Shown here: positions 1-11,229 of the stretch, piece by piece
Layout of the letters: the number at the start of each line of letters is the position of its first letter
Position numbering within the stretch: the first letter of the stretch is position 1
From: Ancylobacter tetraedralis
Lineage (GTDB): Bacteria > Pseudomonadota > Alphaproteobacteria > Rhizobiales > Xanthobacteraceae
Direction of reading: 5' to 3'
Assembly (NCBI RefSeq): GCF_014195655.1
Contig: NZ_JACICD010000003.1
Location: forward strand, 310,001 to 374,000
Length of the DNA: 64,000 bases
Translations under genes and position numbers: made by a program
Notes under the pieces: model-generated
Database searches by the model: none
Told to the model about the DNA's origin: nothing
Seen by the model: the letters and a program-made list of their open reading frames with translations, nothing else

Positions 1-1073
1 CCGGCATCGCGCCGACGCCGGCGGACACGTTCGCGCAGCTTCCCTATGTCGACATTCCGCGCATCGGCTTCCCTGGCTTCGCCTGGTCCTGGGCGCTGCT
101 GCCGGCGGCGATCCTCACCGGCTTCATCTCCGCCGTCGACATGATCTCCACCGTCGTGTCGATGCAGCGCATGGACGATGCCGACTGGCGCCGCGCCGAC
201 ATGGAGCAGGCCGGCCGCGCCATTCGCGCCAACACGTTCGCCGATATGGGCGCCGCACTCACCGGCGGTTTCGCCAGCGCCTCGTCCTCGGCGGCGATCG
301 GCGTCGCCTTCGCCACCGGCGCCACCGCCTGGCGCATCGGCATCATAGCCGGCGGTGTGATCCTGCTCGCCGCCTTCTCGCCAAAGCTGGTGGGGGCGCT
401 CACCATCATCCCGACGCCCGTCGTCGGCGCCATCCTGATCTATGCCTCGGCCTTCCTCATCGTCGCCGGCATGGACCTGATCCTCTCCCGCCGCCTGAGC
501 GACCGGCGCATCTTCACCGTGGGCCTCTCGGTTCTGGCCGGCCTCACGGTCGCGCTGCTGCCGGAAGTGGTGCACTCGACGCCGGACTGGGCGCAGCCCA
601 TCCTCGAATCGCCGCTCTCGGTGTCGACCGCCGTCGCGGTGCTGCTCAACCTGTTCTTCCGCATCGGTATTCGCCAGGAAGCCTCGCTTCCCGTGACGCT
701 GGGCGACAATGCCTTCCAGGTGACGACCGAGTTCCTCGAACAGCAGGGCGACCTGTGGGGCGCGCGTCGCGATGTCATCGCCGCGGCGATTCCGGTCGTC
801 GCCGAAGCTGTCGAGACGCTGCTCGACACCGAGACCGCCGCCGGCGCGCTGGAATTGCGAGCGCGGTTCGACGAGAACAATTTCGACGTCACCCTGCTCT
901 ATCAAGGCGAAGCGATCGAGGTCCCGACGCTGCGTCCCTCGCCCGAGGACCTGCTGGGCGATGCCAAGGCGGTCGCCCGTTTCGTCGGCTACATGCTGAG
1001 CAAGCGCGCGGACAAGCTGGTCATCGGCATGGAAGGCGAGCGGCAGGCGCTGTCCCTTCGCTTCGAGCACTGA
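1..1073 (+). CDS. NCS2-family nucleobase permease, 3' part, with soluble C-terminal tail
   Basis: The start lies upstream of the window; the frame is open from base 3 to TGA at 1071-1073 (about 356 residues). The first ~200 residues are a run of membrane helices with NCS2/SLC23 (xanthine/uracil:cation symporter) features: a Phe/Ala/Ser-rich half-helix (FASASSSAAIGVAFATG), then FSPKLVGALTIIPTPVVGAIL. The usual QN pair of the family is replaced by SASS, so the substrate is uncertain. From about base 745 a soluble domain of ~110 residues follows, with the helix-strand order of a GHKL/RsbW ATPase but without the N-box Asn or the DxG motif. The next two genes encode a STAS antagonist and an RsbW-like kinase, which suggests a link between transport and partner switching. 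Confidence 0.8.
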   Translation, partial: GIAPTPADTFAQLPYVDIPRIGFPGFAWSWALLPAAILTGFISAVDMISTVVSMQRMDDADWRRADMEQAGRAIRANTFADMGAALTGGFASASSSAAIGVAFATGATAWRIGIIAGGVILLAAFSPKLVGALTIIPTPVVGAILIYASAFLIVAGMDLILSRRLSDRRIFTVGLSVLAGLTVALLPEVVHSTPDWAQPILESPLSVSTAVAVLLNLFFRIGIRQEASLPVTLGDNAFQVTTEFLEQQGDLWGARRDVIAAAIPVVAEAVETLLDTETAAGALELRARFDENNFDVTLLYQGEAIEVPTLRPSPEDLLGDAKAVARFVGYMLSKRADKLVIGMEGERQALSLRFEH

Positions 1074-1220
1074 CCGAGGCTCGCGGGAGGCGAGCCGGCT
1101 GCCGGCGCGCCGCTTGCGTGGCCCGGGCTTTTCGGGCTAGCTCTGGCGCCAGCCGGGATGCTGCGCCGCACAGGCGGCCCGGCAGCCTCGGGTACAGGCT
1201 TGGACAGGATTGGCATCGCC

Positions 1221-1553
1221 ATGCATATCGACCGCATTGTCGAGAAGGACGTTCTGATCACCGCGGTGCGCGGGCGCCTCGACAGCAGTTCCTCGCCCAA
1301 GCTCGACGAGACGCTGGCCGTCATTCCGGAGGGAAGTGCCGCCATCGTGCTGGATTTCGCCGAGCTCACCTATATCAGCTCGGCCGGGCTGCGCGTGGTG
1401 CTGAAGGCCACCAAGCTGGCGCGCAGCAACGGCCTGCAGCTCGTTATCTGCGGCCTTGTTCCGCAGGTGCACGAGGTGTTTGATGTGAGCGGCTTCACGG
1501 CGCTCATCCCGATTCACGAGAGCCGGGCGAGCGCGCTCGCCGCGCTCACGTGA
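1221..1553 (+). CDS. STAS-domain anti-sigma factor antagonist (RsbV/SpoIIAA-like)
   Basis: A 110-residue single STAS domain, the usual length for RsbV/SpoIIAA proteins. The motif IVLDFAELTYISSAGLRVVL (residues 42-61) carries the conserved phosphorylatable serine; by alignment with SpoIIAA this is Ser54. Such proteins are phosphorylated by an RsbW-type kinase and bind it when dephosphorylated. I start at the ATG at 1221 because the upstream codons in frame are not STAS-like; the in-frame ATG at 1158 is an alternative. It lies 147 bases after the permease and 36 bases before the RsbW-like gene, so the three probably form one transcription unit. Confidence 0.88.
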   Translation: MHIDRIVEKDVLITAVRGRLDSSSSPKLDETLAVIPEGSAAIVLDFAELTYISSAGLRVVLKATKLARSNGLQLVICGLVPQVHEVFDVSGFTALIPIHESRASALAALT

Positions 1554-1589
1554 CCGCGCCTCCCTGACCGATAATCGGCGGGCGGGACC

Positions 1590-2021
1590 ATGATCATTCG
1601 CGAGATCGACATCCGCCTGCCGAGCCGGCTCGATCAACTTGAGCCGCTATTCGAGGCGCTCGACTTCTTCGTCAGCACCAACGCCATCCCGCCGACCCCG
1701 GCCTATCGGCTGCAACTCGCGGTCGACGAGTTCGTCGCCAATGCGGTCGAGCACGGCTACGAGGACGGGCGGCAGGGCGAGATCGGCGTCCGGGTGCGCC
1801 TTGATGGCGATGTGCTGGAGCTTACCTTCAGCGATGACGGGGCGCCGTTCGATCCGTTCCACGCGCCGCCACCGGACCTGACCGGCTCGATCGAGGAGCG
1901 CCGCGTCGGCGGGCTCGGCGTCCACCTGGTGCGCACCCTCGCGGCCTCGGTCGCCTATCGCTACGAGCACGGCCGCAACGTCGTGGTCATCCGGCTGCAT
2001 CTGGCCGAGCCGACCGGGTGA
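1590..2021 (+). CDS. RsbW-like anti-sigma factor / serine kinase (HATPase_c_2)
   Basis: A 143-residue GHKL ATPase domain protein. The N-box is visible as DEFVANAVEHG (Asn51), the G1 box as FSDDGAPFDPF and the G2 box as GGLGVHLVR. These are hallmarks of RsbW/SpoIIAB-type kinases, which phosphorylate a STAS antagonist and sequester a target such as a sigma factor or an enzyme. It directly follows the STAS gene, so the two are the likely partner pair. No sigma factor gene is nearby, so the output target cannot be read from the window. A start at ATG 1590 preceded by GGCGGGCGGGACC is plausible. Confidence 0.88.
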   Translation: MIIREIDIRLPSRLDQLEPLFEALDFFVSTNAIPPTPAYRLQLAVDEFVANAVEHGYEDGRQGEIGVRVRLDGDVLELTFSDDGAPFDPFHAPPPDLTGSIEERRVGGLGVHLVRTLAASVAYRYEHGRNVVVIRLHLAEPTG

Positions 2022-2047
2022 GCGCAGCGCCCTCAGGCTGTGACGGC

Positions 2048-3646
2048 TCAGCTGGCTTCCACCGCCCTGTGAACCTGTGTGAAATCGTTCACCAGCCCAC
2101 GCGCCTGCCAGACGATGCGCTCGAACAGCACCGTCATGCGGAACAGAGCGTTCTGCGCGGCCGGCGCAATGTCCTCCTGCGAGGAGAGCCGCAGCCGCAG
2201 CCCCTCCATCAACTGGTCGCGATGGCCGAGCAGGGCGAGCACCAGCGCGGGATCCTCCGCGCCGAGCGCCTCCGCATGGTCGGCCACGGCGCAGAGAATG
2301 GCGTGCAGCGCCTCGATGAGCCGCGGCGCGGTCGGCACCTCGCGCGCCTGTCCCGCCTCCTGCGCGAATTCCGCCAGCGCCTCGTGCAGCGCGCCGGCCG
2401 TGGTCGCGGCCTCATCGAGCAAGAGCGCCACCGCCACCTGCGGACGGGTGGGGTTGGCGTCGAGCAATGAGGCGAGATAGGTCTTCACCGTCGCCGCCAG
2501 AGTCGCGCCGGCCAGCCGCAGCGCGGCGGGCGCCGGGCCGCGGGTCGGACCATCCTCGCGCACGCGGTCCAGCATCTGCGGCAGGCGGGTGGTCAGCCGC
2601 GCCACCTCGCGCAGGCTGAGTTCCAGCGCGGTGGCGGGATCGCCCAGCGCCTCACGCAGCAGGAAGGCCGGCTCGGCGAGGGTCTCGGCCGGGCTCGCCG
2701 GCATGAGCCGGTGCAGAAGCCGCCGGCAGGGACGCTCCAACCAACTGGTCACGAGCGCACCGCCGACCTGCGCCAGCAGGAAGACGAGGGCGATCTGCGC
2801 GCCCGGCGAGCCGAGCCCGTCGGTCGTGAGGAGATGAGTCATCGGATCGGGATAGAGCGCGGCGATCACCGACAACGCTGCCAGCAGCAGCCCGCCCGCC
2901 CCCTTCTGCACCACTTGCAGCGCGAACACGGTTCGCCCCGCGGCGGTCTCGCCGGGAATCATCAGGGCGTTGTTGATGGCGCTGGCGAGATTGGCGCCGG
3001 CTATCAACGGAAACGCCGCGCCGAGCGTCAGCAGCCCACCGGAGATCGAGGCCACCGCCAGGGCCGCCGCCACCGAGGAGGATTGCGCGGCGAAGGCGAA
3101 GCCGGCCCCGACCAGCGCGAGCAGCCCGGGATTGTTCACCGCGCTCTGCCACCAGATCTCATGCATCGCCTGCTCGCGCAGCGGTCCGACGGCGCTTGAG
3201 ACAAGATACATGCCGAACAGCAGCAGCGCCCCGCCCAGCGCCGCGTCCAGCGCGTTGCGCATCCGGTCGCCGCGCACCAGCCGGAAATAGGTGGCGAAGC
3301 CGACAAGGCCGATCACGATGCCGGCCGGGGTCGCCGTGTTGACGGCGACGATGAGCGGAAGCAGTGCCGTGCCGACATTCGACCAGGTGGGCGCCAGCAG
3401 CGCGGGCCCCGGCGGCAGCACCCCGCCCCGGACGAAGGAGACGATGATCCAGGATACCGCCGTGGAACTCTGCGTGACGATGCCGGCCACGACGCCGCTG
3501 GCCGCGCAGCCCAGGGTGCCGTGCAACGCCCGCGCGAAGACGGCGCGGGCGCGCCGCCCCACCAGCGGCACGAGGTTGGCGGAGAGCATGCGCACGCCGA
3601 TGAAGAAAAGGCCGAGGCCGCACAAAAGGGAGGCGATTGTCGACAT
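2048..3646 (-). CDS. Na+/Pi cotransporter family protein (NptA/PNaS type) with PhoU-like tail
   Basis: 532 residues. Two inverted Na_Pi_cotrans repeats are visible, each with the signature Gln-Ser-Ser motif (QSSTAVSW at 59-66; QSSSVAAALAVA at 188-199) that forms the ion/phosphate site in SLC34-like carriers. Hydrophobic segments fill roughly residues 1-310. The C-terminal ~180 residues are helical, hydrophilic and PhoU-like, as in bacterial NptA homologues. It probably imports or exports inorganic phosphate with sodium across the inner membrane. It is convergent with the RsbW-like gene and upstream of nothing on its own strand, so it looks monocistronic. The start is ATG at 3646. Confidence 0.88.
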   Translation of the reverse strand: MSTIASLLCGLGLFFIGVRMLSANLVPLVGRRARAVFARALHGTLGCAASGVVAGIVTQSSTAVSWIIVSFVRGGVLPPGPALLAPTWSNVGTALLPLIVAVNTATPAGIVIGLVGFATYFRLVRGDRMRNALDAALGGALLLFGMYLVSSAVGPLREQAMHEIWWQSAVNNPGLLALVGAGFAFAAQSSSVAAALAVASISGGLLTLGAAFPLIAGANLASAINNALMIPGETAAGRTVFALQVVQKGAGGLLLAALSVIAALYPDPMTHLLTTDGLGSPGAQIALVFLLAQVGGALVTSWLERPCRRLLHRLMPASPAETLAEPAFLLREALGDPATALELSLREVARLTTRLPQMLDRVREDGPTRGPAPAALRLAGATLAATVKTYLASLLDANPTRPQVAVALLLDEAATTAGALHEALAEFAQEAGQAREVPTAPRLIEALHAILCAVADHAEALGAEDPALVLALLGHRDQLMEGLRLRLSSQEDIAPAAQNALFRMTVLFERIVWQARGLVNDFTQVHRAVEAS

Positions 3647-3791
3647 CGCCTCAGAGATCCCAGTTCCGCAACGCCGTCATATCCTTCAACGCAGTCTCAA
3701 GTCTCGGGGGCGCCGTGATCCCGACCGGGCGCCGGCAAGGCTCGCGCCTCGCACCGGCCCGGCGGATCGGCCAATGGAAGGCCGGGAGACA

Positions 3792-4157
3792 TCAGCCGCC
3801 CAGCAGCGCCTGGATCTTGCCGAGCAGCCGCGGCAGTTCAACCGGCTTGGTGTCGAAGTCGTCGCAGCCGGCCGCCATGGCGTCCTCGCGGTCCTTCGCC
3901 ATCGCGTGGGCGGTCAGCGCGATGACCGGGATGGCTGCTGTGGCCGGATTGGCCTTCACCTGCCGCGTCGCCTCCCAGCCGTCCAGCACCGGCAGGCTCA
4001 TGTCCATGAGGATGATGTCGGGACGCTCGGACAGGGCGAGATCGACCCCTTCCTGCCCGTTCACCGCCACCAGCACCTCGTGACCGTTGCGCGAGAGCCG
4101 GCGCGAGAGCATGTCGCGGTTCATCTCGTTATCCTCGACCAGCAGGATCTTCGCCAT
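3792..4157 (-). CDS. Single-domain response regulator (DivK/CheY-like)
   Basis: 121 residues forming one receiver domain and no output domain. The acidic pocket is in ILLVEDNEMNRDM, the phosphoacceptor Asp51 in IILMDMSLPVLDGW, the Thr/Ser in VIALTAHAM and the Lys in DTKPVELP. Single-domain receivers relay phosphate between kinases or act by protein binding. It lies 32 bases downstream of the hybrid histidine kinase on the same strand, making it the third gene of an operon (REC-phosphatase, hybrid kinase, receiver). The start chosen is ATG at 4157; a much longer in-frame opening upstream overlaps the kinase gene and is not REC-like. Confidence 0.9.
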   Translation of the reverse strand: MAKILLVEDNEMNRDMLSRRLSRNGHEVLVAVNGQEGVDLALSERPDIILMDMSLPVLDGWEATRQVKANPATAAIPVIALTAHAMAKDREDAMAAGCDDFDTKPVELPRLLGKIQALLGG

Positions 4158-4189
4158 CGCCCGGTTCCCGTTCTCCAAAGCCGTCCCGC

Positions 4190-6528
<2,339 letters not shown>

Positions 6529-6532
<4 letters not shown>

Positions 6533-7743
6533 CGCGTTTCCCCCTCGCCTGCGGACGTTGCCGCGTCATCTCTCACGGGCGCCAGCGTGAGCAGGATCGC
6601 CGCCATGTCATCGAAGGCCGGCAGCCCCGCCTCGAAGGCGCGCACGTCGCTCACCAGCCGGCCCAGCGTGTCCGCCTCCGACCCGTCGAGCGCGGCGAAC
6701 AGGTAGCCGAGCCGCTCCTCGCCATAAAGCGCCTCGCCGGCATCCTGCGCTTCGGTGAAGCCATCGGTCACCACCAGCAGCCGATCGCCCGGAACCAGCG
6801 GATGCGCGGCGGTGCGATAGGGGAACTCCTCCATGATGCCGAGCGCCGGCCCGCCATGGCCGGAAAGCCGGGTGAGGCCACCGTCGGCCGCGCGCAGGAA
6901 GGGCGGAATATGCCCGGCCCGGACATAGGACAGCACGCCGGAAGGCGCGTGCAGCACCGCCAGCAGGAAAGTGACAAACATGCAGCCGACATTGCCGCGC
7001 GCCAGCGCATCATTGGCGAGCGAAACCGCGCGCGCGGGATCGGCGAACAGTTCCGGCGCGTCCGGCCGCCCGGCCATGGCACGGAACATCGCATGGGTAC
7101 GCGCCATCATCAGCGCCGCCGCAGCGCCCTTGTCCGACACGTCGCCCACCACCAGCACGATAAGGTCGCTGCCCACGATGAAATGGTCGACGAGATCCCC
7201 GCCCACTTCCTTGGCCGGCTCCAGCAGGGTGCGGATGCCGACGGGTTGGCCGCCTATCGTGCCGTCAAAGGGAGCGGGCACCAGCGCGAGCTGCAGCGTG
7301 CGCGCCTCGTTGAGCTCGACCTGTTTGCGCCGGAGTTCGTCGCGCGTGCGGTCGCGCAGCGCCTTCTTCTCCAGCGTCGCCAGCACCCGGGCCCGCAGCA
7401 GCGTCGGGTTGAACGGCTTGAACAGGAAATCGTCGGCGCCCAGCTCAATGCAGCGCACCACCGGTTCGATCTCGTTCAGGGCCGAGACCACGATGACCGG
7501 CAGGTCATGGATCCGCCCGTCGGCGTTCATTGCCGCCAGCACGCCGAATCCGTCCAGCTCCGGCATCATGATGTCGAGAAGGACGAGATCGTAGCGGGTC
7601 TGGGCGATGGCGGCGAGTGCCTCGCGCCCGTCGGCGGCCTCATCCAGCCGCGTGAAGCCGAGACGGCGCAGGCGTCGAATCAGCAGGTCGCGATTCTCGG
7701 CAACATCATCCACCACCAGAATCGTCGCGTTCTGGTCAGCCAT
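6529..7743 (-). CDS. RsbU-like response regulator: REC fused to PP2C/SpoIIE phosphatase
   Basis: 404 residues. An N-terminal receiver domain has its acidic pocket in ILVVDDVAENRDLL, Asp57 in LVLLDIMMPELDGF and Lys in FLFKPFNP. A short coiled linker (DRTRDELRRKQVELNEA) leads to a SpoIIE/PP2C phosphatase domain (about 185-400) with GGDLVDHF, VVGDVSDKGAAAALMM, the AGH motif and VVTDGFTEA, which carry metal-binding aspartates. Such proteins dephosphorylate STAS antagonists in partner-switching pathways. The likely client is the STAS protein encoded at 1221. ATG 7743 is chosen as the REC domain starts immediately; an in-frame start at 7800 is possible. It is first in an operon with the hybrid kinase. 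Confidence 0.9.
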
Positions 7744-7933
7744 CTGTCCGCTTCCGCCATCCGCCCGAGGTGCGTTCGGGCCGGCGGAATATTCACGCAA
7801 AACACGGACTTAGCAACGCCCGCATGCGCCCTCCGCAACGTCATTCGCAGCGGCACGGCGCTTTCCGCCTTCGACAAGGCAATGGCAAAGCGGTCGACCT
7901 CACCCTAGATAAGGAACAGACCCGAGGTGATCG

Positions 7934-8257
7934 ATGAAGAACATGTCCGGCGTCGTTCTGCTCGTGCTTGTAGCCACGGCGGGCTCCGCCCTAGCCCAGA
8001 GTTCAACCGTGAAGAATCCCTACATGCCGCAGCGACCCAATTCGGTGAAGCCGAACAGCCAGAACCTGATGCAGGGTCCCTCCTCCTGGACACCGCAGCA
8101 GCGCCGGCTGAACGTGCCGGGCGCCGATGCCAATCCCAGCCTTCGCCGGCAGACCCTGCCTTACACCGCCCAGCCGCCGGTGACCCAACAGGCACCGCCC
8201 AGCACGCCGGCCACGCCCGTGCCGGCCGAGACACCGCCCAAGCCGCCGATCCTGTAG
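7934..8257 (+). CDS. Small secreted proline-rich protein, unknown function
   Basis: 107 residues. The N terminus is a clear Sec signal peptide (MKNMSGVVLLVLVATAGSALA, cut after Ala-Leu-Ala). The mature ~86 residues are rich in Pro, Gln, Asn and Thr, with no cysteines and no domain I recognise; the tail is almost only Pro/Thr/Ala. It is probably a periplasmic, intrinsically disordered protein. It diverges from the RsbU-like gene across a ~190-base intergenic region and ends against a strong hairpin shared with thrS. I do not assign a function. Confidence 0.7.
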   Translation: MKNMSGVVLLVLVATAGSALAQSSTVKNPYMPQRPNSVKPNSQNLMQGPSSWTPQQRRLNVPGADANPSLRRQTLPYTAQPPVTQQAPPSTPATPVPAETPPKPPIL

Positions 8258-8281
8258 CGGCCGGGCGCGGACGAAGGTCCG

Positions 8282-8316
8282 CGCCGGCACGACACGCGCG
8301 GCGTGTCGTGCCGGCG
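8282..8316. terminator. Bidirectional hairpin between small secreted gene and thrS
   Basis: A perfect 16-bp inverted repeat (left arm 8282-8297, right arm 8301-8316) with a 3-base loop lies between two convergent genes ending at 8257 and 8328. No long T-tract follows on either side, so efficiency is uncertain, but position and symmetry fit a shared terminator. Confidence 0.65.
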
Positions 8317-8327
8317 TGCCTTCCCGC

Positions 8328-10289
8328 TCAGTCGCGCAGCCGGTCCGGCGCGGTGGCCTCCGCCGTCAGGCTCGCCAGCGCCTCGTCCAGCGTCAGCGTA
8401 GTCTGATTGGGGCTGCCCAGCCGGCGGATCGACACGGTGCGCTCTGCCGCTTCCTTGCGCCCGACCACGATGAGCGCCGGCACCTTGGCCAGCGAGTGCT
8501 CGCGCACCTTGTAGTTGATCTTCTCGTTGCGCAGGTCGATCTCGACGCGCAGCCCCAGCTTCTTGGCCGCGGCGACGATCTCCCGCGCGTACTCGTCGCC
8601 CTCGGAGGTGATGGTGGCCACCACCGCCTGCACCGGCGCCAGCCAGAGCGGGAAATGCCCGGCATGGTGCTCGATCAGAATGCCGGTGAAGCGCTCCATC
8701 GAGCCGCAAATGGCGCGGTGGATCATGACCGGCGTCTTCTTGCTGCCGTCGGCATCGACATAGAAGGCGCCGAAGCGCTCCGGCAGGTTGAAGTCGACCT
8801 GCGTGGTGCCGCACTGCCATTCGCGGCCGATCGCGTCGCGCAGCGTGTACTCGAATTTCGGCCCGTAGAAGGCACCCTCGCCCGGCAGGATGCCGGTCTT
8901 GATCTTGCCGCCGGATTCCGCCTCGATCTGGGTGAGCACCCGGCCCATCACGTCCTCGGCGTGATCCCACACCGCGTCCGAGCCCACCCGCTTCTCCGGC
9001 CGGGTGGAGAGCTTGACCACGATTTCCTCGAAGCCGAAATCGGCATAGGTGGAGAGGATCAGCTCGTTGATCTTCAGGCACTCCGCCGCCATCTGCTCCT
9101 CGGTGCAGAAGATGTGCGCGTCGTCCTGCGTGAAGCCGCGCACGCGCATCAGCCCGTGCAGCGCGCCCGAAGGCTCATAGCGATGTACCGCGCCGAATTC
9201 GGCCAGCCGCATGGGCAGGTCGCGGTAGGATTTCAGCCCATGCTTGAAGATCTGCACATGGCCGGGGCAGTTCATGGGCTTGAGCGCATAGACCCGGTCA
9301 TTGTCCTCGGTGTCGCCGGCCGGCTGCACCTTGAACATGTTGTCCTTGTACCAGCCCCAGTGACCGGAGGTCTCCCACAGCGACTTGTCGAGCACCTGCG
9401 GCGCGTTGACTTCCGCGTAGTCCGCCGCGAGGCGGCGGCGCATGTAGGCGACGAGGTTCTGGAACAGGCTCCACCCCTTGGGGTGCCAGAACACGACGCC
9501 CGGCCCCTCCTCCTGGAAGTGGAACAGGTCCATCTCCCGGCCGAGGCGACGATGGTCGCGCTTCTCGGCTTCCTCCAGTTGGTGGATATAGGCGTCCAGT
9601 TCCTCGCGGGTGCGCCAGGCGGTGGCGTAGATGCGGGTCAGCATCGGGTTGTTGCTGTCGCCGCGCCAATAGGCGCCGGCCACCTTCATCAGCTTGAAGG
9701 CGTCGCCGATCTTGCCGACGGACGGCATGTGCGGGCCGCGGCAGAGGTCGAACCAGGTGCCCTGCCGATAGATCTTGATCGACTGGTCGGCGGGAATGGC
9801 GTCCACGAGCTCGACCTTGAACGCTTCGCCCTTCTCGGCGAAGACGCGCTTGGTCGTCTCGCGGTCCCACTCTTCCTTGGTGAAGGGGGCGTCGCGGGCG
9901 ATGATCTCGCGCATCTTCTTCTCGATGGCGGCGAAATCCTCCGGGGTGAAGGGCTCGTTGCGGAAGAAGTCGTAATAGAAGCCGTTCTCGATCACCGGGC
10001 CGATGGTCACCTGCGTGCCCGGCCACAGTTCCTGCACCGCCTCCGCCAGCACATGGGCGGCGTCGTGGCGGATCAGTTCCAGCGCTTCCAGGCTCTCGCG
10101 GGTGACGAGCTCGAACTTCGCGTCGTGGGTGATGGGGTCGGACAGGTCACTCAGCGTGCCATCCAGCTTCATCGCCAGCGACTTCTTGGCCAGCGACTTG
10201 GCGATGGAGGCGGCGACCTCGGTGCCCGTGGTGCCGGAGGCATAGGCTCGAACGGCGCCATCTGGGAAGGTGAGGTTGATATTCGACAT
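8328..10289 (-). CDS. thrS: Threonyl-tRNA synthetase
   Basis: 653 residues, close to E. coli ThrS (642). An N-terminal TGS domain ([18 protein letters not shown]) is followed by the alanyl/threonyl second additional editing domain with [11 protein letters not shown] and later metal ligands. The class II catalytic core contains [17 protein letters not shown], motif 2 around [14 protein letters not shown] and motif 3 around [19 protein letters not shown]. The C-terminal anticodon-binding domain includes WLAPVQAVV and ALIVVGRKE. It charges tRNA-Thr and edits mischarged Ser. ATG 10289 is chosen since the TGS domain begins right after it; the 11 extra in-frame codons upstream are not conserved-looking. 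yidD lies 55 bases upstream on the same strand. Confidence 0.97.
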   Translation of the reverse strand: MSNINLTFPDGAVRAYASGTTGTEVAASIAKSLAKKSLAMKLDGTLSDLSDPITHDAKFELVTRESLEALELIRHDAAHVLAEAVQELWPGTQVTIGPVIENGFYYDFFRNEPFTPEDFAAIEKKMREIIARDAPFTKEEWDRETTKRVFAEKGEAFKVELVDAIPADQSIKIYRQGTWFDLCRGPHMPSVGKIGDAFKLMKVAGAYWRGDSNNPMLTRIYATAWRTREELDAYIHQLEEAEKRDHRRLGREMDLFHFQEEGPGVVFWHPKGWSLFQNLVAYMRRRLAADYAEVNAPQVLDKSLWETSGHWGWYKDNMFKVQPAGDTEDNDRVYALKPMNCPGHVQIFKHGLKSYRDLPMRLAEFGAVHRYEPSGALHGLMRVRGFTQDDAHIFCTEEQMAAECLKINELILSTYADFGFEEIVVKLSTRPEKRVGSDAVWDHAEDVMGRVLTQIEAESGGKIKTGILPGEGAFYGPKFEYTLRDAIGREWQCGTTQVDFNLPERFGAFYVDADGSKKTPVMIHRAICGSMERFTGILIEHHAGHFPLWLAPVQAVVATITSEGDEYAREIVAAAKKLGLRVEIDLRNEKINYKVREHSLAKVPALIVVGRKEAAERTVSIRRLGSPNQTTLTLDEALASLTAEATAPDRLRD

Positions 10290-10343
10290 TACGCTTTTCT
10301 CCGGCCCACTCCTGCGAACCACGCAGGTAGGCTTGTTGGTCGG

Positions 10344-10670
10344 TCAGTTCTCGCCGGTCCCCTGTTTCGGAGTCCGCGCGTAGCGCCACGGCATATACCA
10401 CACTGCTTTTGGCGGCAATTCGACCGGCACCGCCTCATAGCCCGAGCCGCCCCAGGGATGGCAGCGGCAGATCCGCCCCGCCGCCATCCAGCCCCCCGCC
10501 CAGGCGCCGTGGCGCGAGATGGCCCCATCCGCGAATTCCGAACAGGTGGGGAGATAGCGGCACTGCCGCCCGATGAAGGCGGACAGGCTGTAGCGATAGA
10601 CCAGAATCGGCGCCCGCAGCGCCAGACGCGGCGCCAGCGCCAGCGCGCCCAGCAGGCGGCGCGTCGTCAT
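10344..10670 (-). CDS. yidD: Membrane protein insertion efficiency factor YidD
   Basis: 108 residues with the family signature CRYLPTCSEFADGAISRHG followed by GRICRCHPWGGSGYEAVP; the conserved cysteines and the HPW/G motif are all present. YidD is a small amphipathic inner-membrane-associated protein that helps YidC/Sec insert membrane proteins. In many bacteria it sits in the rpmH-rnpA-yidC cluster; here it is directly upstream of thrS on the same strand, as in several Hyphomicrobiales. The N-terminal amphipathic helix (LVYRYSLSAFIG) is intact. Confidence 0.92.
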   Translation of the reverse strand: MTTRRLLGALALAPRLALRAPILVYRYSLSAFIGRQCRYLPTCSEFADGAISRHGAWAGGWMAAGRICRCHPWGGSGYEAVPVELPPKAVWYMPWRYARTPKQGTGEN

Positions 10671-10750
10671 CGCCCGGTGCCCCTAACCGGGAACCACCGC
10701 AGGTCCTGCGCGTTGGCGCTGGCGCAGCATGCGCAGGCAAGGACCATGTG

Positions 10751-11194
10751 ATGACCAAGAACGACGCGCTGCCGGCCCTTCACTTGTCGCCTCTGGCAAC
10801 CCTCTCGGCGGTGGCGCTCGGTCTGGCGCTGCTCACGGCTCCCGCTGGCGCCCAGCAGATGCCGGCCACCGCCGCGCCCACCACCGGCACGCAGCCGGAG
10901 CCCGCGGCGGCAGCCTCCCCCGAAGCGGATCCCGACATGCAGCGCATCGCGGCCTGCAAGCAGCAGGCTCTCGCCCGGCTGAAGCAGCTCTCGCCCTCGG
11001 TGGACGATATCTACATCGATGTCGACGGACTGACCGTCGCCACCGCCGATGCCAAGCTCGGCGACACCGCGGTGAAAGGCGTCATCATGGGCGAAGCATA
11101 TATCCAACGTGACAAATCCGATTCGGCGAACCGCTTCCTCTGCCTCACCGGCGAGAAGGGCGAGGTGTTGTTCACCTTCTTCACCGTGCGGTGA
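10751..11194 (+). CDS. Secreted protein of unknown function
   Basis: 147 residues with a signal peptide (a hydrophobic stretch ALGLALLTAPAGAQQ, probable cleavage after Ala-Gly-Ala). The mature part starts with a Pro/Ala/Thr-rich linker and then a ~90-residue folded region with two cysteines (AACKQQAL and FLCLTGEKGEVLFTFF) that could form a disulphide. The alternating charged/hydrophobic ending suggests beta strands. It is a periplasmic protein of unknown family. ATG 10751 is preferred over the adjoining GTG at 10748 because AAGGA at 10739-10743 gives better spacing. It diverges from yidD. Confidence 0.72.
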   Translation: MTKNDALPALHLSPLATLSAVALGLALLTAPAGAQQMPATAAPTTGTQPEPAAAASPEADPDMQRIAACKQQALARLKQLSPSVDDIYIDVDGLTVATADAKLGDTAVKGVIMGEAYIQRDKSDSANRFLCLTGEKGEVLFTFFTVR

Positions 11195-11229
11195 GTGGAC
11201 GGCGGTGAGCGTTGGAACAGTCCGGCCCT

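Noticed and set aside
8316..10751. 811-codon open frame antisense to thrS and yidD
   Set aside because: Lies opposite two clear genes and shows no domain; typical antisense frame in GC-rich DNA.
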